Of a stretch of 8,814 nucleotides of DNA, positions 6,048-8,814 are shown piece by piece; position 1 is the stretch's first letter; every line of letters starts with the position of its first letter. Location: positions 1 to 8,814 of the forward strand of contig CAJTTQ010000095.1 in NCBI GenBank assembly GCA_910579145.1, written 5' to 3'. The translations under genes were made by a program, and so were the position numbers. Below the pieces are notes generated by a model, which made no database searches, had not been told where the DNA came from, and was given only the letters and a program-made list of their open reading frames with translations. This stretch comes from an uncultured Eubacterium sp. (GTDB lineage: Bacteria; Bacillota; Clostridia; Lachnospirales; Lachnospiraceae).

Positions 6048-7298
6048 TCAATTTTGAATGACGATGGGATTGCTCCACGGCGAAACCGAACTTTCATCTT
6101 TCGTCCGAAATTGCACGTAATACTTTTTACCCTTTTTCAAACCTTTTAACGTGACATTCCCACGCCACAAGTTTTCCTCCCATATCAATTTTGACTTTTT
6201 CATTTTCTTATTATCGGCATAACGGATCTGTGCCGTACGACAGTAAAAATATTCATATTTTTTACTGATTTCATAACTGAACTTTCGCTTATTGCCGTTC
6301 ATTTTTGTCAGATGATACCTGACCCAGATTGGGCGGAGCGTCAGATCCCCTCGTATATCACACAAATCATTGAGCCAGAGTTCATCCACGCTCCATCCAT
6401 AGAAAAAGTATCCTTTTCGCTTTCCTTTGGTCGGAAGTGCTTTATCCTCCGCATACCGATAGCTTTTCGGAAGTTTTCCCTGAAACTTTCCCTGTAAGTC
6501 TTTATACTTGACCCGAAAGAGACGGCCCTTGCTCTTTGCTGTCTTTCCCGGTGACACGCTTGTGACTTTTTTTCCGTCCTGATACCAGAACAGGTCTTTA
6601 TCCAGGTTTTGAATCGGGATGCTTACATTTGAATGGTTGACGATCGTCTTCATAAAGCGATCGTCCTTGAACGCCGACTTTGCGATTTTTGGTGCACCAC
6701 CGCGGAATTCGATTTCTTTCAGATTAAGACAATCCGCAAAGGCCCCTTTGAAAATTGTCTTGAGATTTTCTCCAAAAACAACCTTTTCCAAATTGCCACA
6801 TCCCTCAAATGCCCGTTCACCGACCTCCTCCACATTTTTCAAGTCGATACTCCTTATACGGGTAACGTCAAAAGCACATTTTCCAACCTTTCTAATTGAG
6901 TCTGAAAAAGAAATATTGCTAAGATTGGTTGTAGAAAATGCTCTCTCTCCAATCTCCACTACATCCGGCCCAAAAACAACCTCTTTTATACCCCGAAAAT
7001 AAAAAGCTTCGTCAACGACAGCGGTTACCCCTTTTTCAATGACTACTTTTGTGTCATAGAACGTAATGTCACCATATTTGGCATCATAATCTTCACTCCC
7101 ATGCATCCATGGTGCGGATGTCATCGCCCCATTTCCACTTACCCGGAACACTTCCTCTTCGCTGTCATAGTTCCAGTATACATCTTCACCGCATTTACCG
7201 CTATAGGTCTCGGCCTGAACCGTTTCTGCCACTCCGAACAGGGCAGCACTGACAAGCAGTATAAAACACATCGTCGTTATCCGGATATAGTTATTCAT
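6048..7298 (-). CDS. Secreted BspA-like leucine-rich-repeat protein, paralogue A
   Basis: This 416-residue protein has a signal peptide (1-29, cleavage expected after TVQA). Next comes the segment common in clostridial BspA-like proteins, CGEDVYWNYD and SGNGAMTSAPW (36-64). About five or six LRR_5-type units of 22-23 residues follow (about 78-215), each with the pattern V.EIGERAF....L..V.F. A very basic part at about 240-328 (KGKRKGYFFYGW, LTLRPIW) resembles the Listeria-Bacteroides/InlB B repeat. The tail (about 345-416) ends like a fibronectin-III domain, with LKGLKKGKKYYVQFRT and SPWSN. There is no LPXTG, SLH or other visible anchor, so it is either released or held by charge to the wall. 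AGGGG precedes the ATG. It lies 36 bases after its paralogue, with no terminator between them. The family is linked to surface adhesion and host or polymer binding; the ligand here is unknown. Confidence 0.88.
   Translation of the reverse strand: MNNYIRITTMCFILLVSAALFGVAETVQAETYSGKCGEDVYWNYDSEEEVFRVSGNGAMTSAPWMHGSEDYDAKYGDITFYDTKVVIEKGVTAVVDEAFYFRGIKEVVFGPDVVEIGERAFSTTNLSNISFSDSIRKVGKCAFDVTRIRSIDLKNVEEVGERAFEGCGNLEKVVFGENLKTIFKGAFADCLNLKEIEFRGGAPKIAKSAFKDDRFMKTIVNHSNVSIPIQNLDKDLFWYQDGKKVTSVSPGKTAKSKGRLFRVKYKDLQGKFQGKLPKSYRYAEDKALPTKGKRKGYFFYGWSVDELWLNDLCDIRGDLTLRPIWVRYHLTKMNGNKRKFSYEISKKYEYFYCRTAQIRYADNKKMKKSKLIWEENLWRGNVTLKGLKKGKKYYVQFRTKDESSVSPWSNPIVIQN
6391..6640 (-). repeat. Conserved core of the tandem LRR gene duplication, copy A
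   Basis: This stretch aligns without gaps to 7678-7927 at an offset of 1287 bases. The last 120 bases (6521-6640) differ at only three positions, with an uninterrupted identical run of 83 bases (6541-6623 against 7828-7910). Silent positions are also conserved there, unlike in the flanks. Confidence 0.9.
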
Positions 7299-7334
7299 TC
7301 GACCAACCCCTTTTCTACTTAGCTTTTTTCAGAC

Positions 7335-8582
7335 TTAATTCTGAATAACGATCGAATTACTCCACGGAGTTTCATAGTCTTCCTCCACTGTACGAAACTG
7401 CACATAGTACTTCTTCCCCTTTTTCAAACCTCTCAGCGTAATACTTCCTTTCCACGAACTGGAGTCAACTTCTTTCTTCGATTTTTTCATATTTCGATGC
7501 TCCGAGTAACGGATCTGTCCCATACTGCCGTCAAAATACTGGTATTTTTTGCTGATTCCAAAATGAAACACCCTTTTTTTGTCATTGAGTTTTGAAATAT
7601 TATATTTTATCCAGATTGGACGGAGCGTCAGGTTTCCCCTGAGGTTATCCAGGGCACTGAGCCACATTCCATCCATACTCCATCCATAGAAAAAATATCC
7701 TTTTCGCTTTCCTTTGGTCGGAAGTGCTTTTTCTTCCGTATATCGGTAGCTTTTTGGTAGTTTCCCCTGAATTTTTCCCTGTAGGTCTTTGTATTTGACC
7801 CGGAAGAGACGGCCTTTGCTCTTTGCCGTCTTTCCCGGTGACACGCTTGTGACTTTTTTTCCGTCCTGATACCAGAACAGGTCTTTATCCAGGTTTTGAA
7901 TCGGGATGCTAACATTTGAATGGTTGATGATCTTTTTTAAAAATCGATCGTCTTTGAACGCCGACTTTGCAACTTTCGGGGCCCCGCCGCGGAATTCGAT
8001 TTCTTTCAGATTAAGACAATCCACAAAGGCTTCTTTGGAAATACTTTTGAGATTTTGTCCAAAGACGACTTTTTCAAGATTACCACATTCCTCAAATGCT
8101 CGTTCCCCGACCTCCTCAACGTTTTTCAAGTCGATGCTTTTAATATAAGTACTCCTAAATGCACATTTACCAATCTTTTTGACTGAATCCGAAAAAGACA
8201 CTTTCTTGAGATTAGTTGCTGAAAATGCACTCTCGCCTATTTCAACCACATCTGGCCCCAAAATCACCTCTTTTACATCTAGAAAGTAAAAGGCATCATC
8301 AACCACAGAGGTTATTCCTTTTTCAATAACCACTTTCAATTCATAATCATAGAAACTAACGTTTCCATATTGAGAATTATCCGCATCTTTCCACGGGGCA
8401 GAAGTCATCGCCCCGTTTCCACTTATCTTGAACTCTTCCGTTTCTGTGTCGTAGTTCCAGTATACATCCTCACCGCATTCCCCTCCGTATGTCTCGGCCT
8501 GAACCGTTTTTACCACTCCGAACAGGATACCACAAACTAGCATCATTAAACACATCGTCGTTATTCGGATATGATTGTTCAT
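7335..8582 (-). CDS. Secreted BspA-like leucine-rich-repeat protein, paralogue B
   Basis: This 415-residue tandem paralogue of the next gene has the same domain order. It starts with a signal peptide ending TVQA (residue 29), then CGEDVYWNYD and the SGNGAMTSAPW segment, LRR_5 units (about 79-215), a basic InlB-B-like region (about 240-328, KGKRKGYFFYGW) and a fibronectin-III-like end with LRGLKKGKKYYVQFRT. The two proteins are nearly identical from about residue 205 to 305 but clearly diverged at both ends, especially at 335-380. GGAGG lies eight bases before the ATG. The gene begins 16 bases after the 43-residue ORF, so they are probably one operon. No wall-anchoring motif is visible. The order of domains supports a secreted binding protein, not an enzyme: no catalytic motif was seen. 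Confidence 0.88.
   Translation of the reverse strand: MNNHIRITTMCLMMLVCGILFGVVKTVQAETYGGECGEDVYWNYDTETEEFKISGNGAMTSAPWKDADNSQYGNVSFYDYELKVVIEKGITSVVDDAFYFLDVKEVILGPDVVEIGESAFSATNLKKVSFSDSVKKIGKCAFRSTYIKSIDLKNVEEVGERAFEECGNLEKVVFGQNLKSISKEAFVDCLNLKEIEFRGGAPKVAKSAFKDDRFLKKIINHSNVSIPIQNLDKDLFWYQDGKKVTSVSPGKTAKSKGRLFRVKYKDLQGKIQGKLPKSYRYTEEKALPTKGKRKGYFFYGWSMDGMWLSALDNLRGNLTLRPIWIKYNISKLNDKKRVFHFGISKKYQYFDGSMGQIRYSEHRNMKKSKKEVDSSSWKGSITLRGLKKGKKYYVQFRTVEEDYETPWSNSIVIQN
7678..7927 (-). repeat. Conserved core of the tandem LRR gene duplication, copy B
   Basis: This is the partner of 6391-6640. It encodes the end of the LRR region and the basic InlB-B-like segment. The similarity falls off on both sides, which suggests local homogenisation by recombination and not only a uniform recent duplication. 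Confidence 0.9.
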
Positions 8583-8598
8583 TTTCCTGACCTCCTGC

Positions 8599-8730
8599 CT
8601 ACTTGTTGCTTACACAGATATATTGACGTTTCATAGTCACTTTCTTTTCCTTCTTTCCATCCTGTACCTTTACTTTAACCGGCTTGGAATCCGCTATCAC
8701 AAATTGAAGCTGGTCTCCTTTACTGTGCAT
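8599..8730 (-). CDS. Small basic hypothetical protein (43 residues)
   Basis: A 43-residue ORF starts MHSKGDQLQFVIADSK and ends KRQYICVSNK. It is rich in Lys (about a quarter of residues) with an alternating Val/Lys stretch (KPVKVKVQDGKKEKKVTMK) that suggests beta strands. It has one Cys near the C-terminus, and no signal peptide or membrane segment. AGGAGG lies 11 bases before the ATG, with GAGGGG directly adjacent, and an in-frame stop just upstream fixes the start. It sits 16 bases before the first LRR gene and is likely co-transcribed with it. It could be a genuine small protein, a leader ORF, or the remnant of a longer beta-rich domain. I do not recognise a family. Confidence 0.5.
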   Translation of the reverse strand: MHSKGDQLQFVIADSKPVKVKVQDGKKEKKVTMKRQYICVSNK

Positions 8731-8766
8731 CCCCTCAATCTCCTCCTAATATATAAGTGTAGGGTT

Positions 8767-8814
8767 TCAGTACCCAACAGCCAGTTGGGACTTCTCCCTC
8801 TCATTGTTTAAGCT
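8767..8814 (-). CDS. Possible C-terminal end of an upstream gene (edge fragment)
   Basis: From the window edge one minus-strand frame reads SLNNEREKSQLAVGY and then a TGA stop, 36 bases before the 43-residue ORF. The spacing fits an operon neighbour, but 15 codons cannot establish coding. If real, the LRR operon has at least one more upstream gene and its promoter lies outside the window. Confidence 0.3.
   Translation of the reverse strand, partial: SLNNEREKSQLAVGY
8773..8789. repeat. Short GC-rich inverted repeat upstream of the LRR operon
   Basis: CCCAAC and GTTGGG form a 6+6 base inverted repeat around five bases. No T run follows on either strand, so it is not a convincing terminator. 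It overlaps the possible edge ORF. Each arm contains GTTGGG, and the plus-strand CCAGTTGGG resembles a LytTR half-site, but the two arms are inverted, not directly repeated. Confidence 0.35.

Noticed and set aside
6619..8148. Plus-strand ORFs repeated in both LRR genes (127 and 80 codons, similar starts)
   Set aside because: They resemble each other only because the LRR genes beneath them are duplicated. They are antisense shadows of conserved coding sequence.
8742..8775. Possible promoter (TTGGGT, 18 bases, TATATT) before the 43-residue ORF
   Set aside because: The -35 match is poor, and the predicted start would fall in or after the ribosome binding site, which would give an almost leaderless transcript.
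8771..8795. GTTGGG arms considered as a LytTR binding site pair
   Set aside because: LytTR sites are direct repeats spaced by about 12-13 bases. These arms are inverted and five bases apart.

Overview
All convincing genes in this window lie on the minus strand, so transcription runs from high to low coordinates. The sequence points to an endospore-forming Firmicute of the class Clostridia, most likely Lachnospiraceae-like. The reasons are the spoVAD-spoVAE spore genes behind a forespore-type promoter, a fused SecDF, strong AGGAGG-type ribosome binding sites, BspA-like leucine-rich-repeat secreted proteins, and moderate GC. The family-level placement is an inference.

Reading in the direction of transcription, the right-hand block (about 8814 to 5194) looks like one operon with gaps of 60 bases or less and no visible terminator. 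It starts with a possible tail of an upstream gene at the edge, then a 43-residue small protein, then two tandem paralogous secreted LRR_5/BspA-like proteins (415 and 416 residues). It ends with a 19-residue amphipathic peptide ORF and a LytTR-type response regulator that overlaps or closely follows it. No histidine kinase is visible in the window.

The middle block is secDF (5080 to 2855). It has its own near-consensus vegetative promoter with an extended -10, and a strong intrinsic terminator. The spoVAD-spoVAE pair follows (2738 to 1325). It is driven by an excellent sigma-G-type promoter whose -10 element is built into the 5' arm of the secDF terminator hairpin, so the spore transcript should start inside the hairpin loop and escape termination. 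spoVAC, the usual first partner, is not next to them. A second strong intrinsic terminator closes this unit.

The left block (1167 to the edge) is an FtsX/MacB-type ABC transporter permease with its own sigma-A promoter, cut by the window boundary.

Functionally, secDF serves general protein export and would support secretion of the LRR proteins. SpoVAD and SpoVAE belong to the dipicolinic-acid channel of spores. The LRR/peptide/LytTR block looks like a small cell-surface or signalling system. Its most unusual parts are the 19-residue peptide ORF and the partly homogenised tandem LRR paralogues. No RNA genes, CRISPR arrays or insertion sequences were seen, and no gene-free stretch exceeds about 160 bases.
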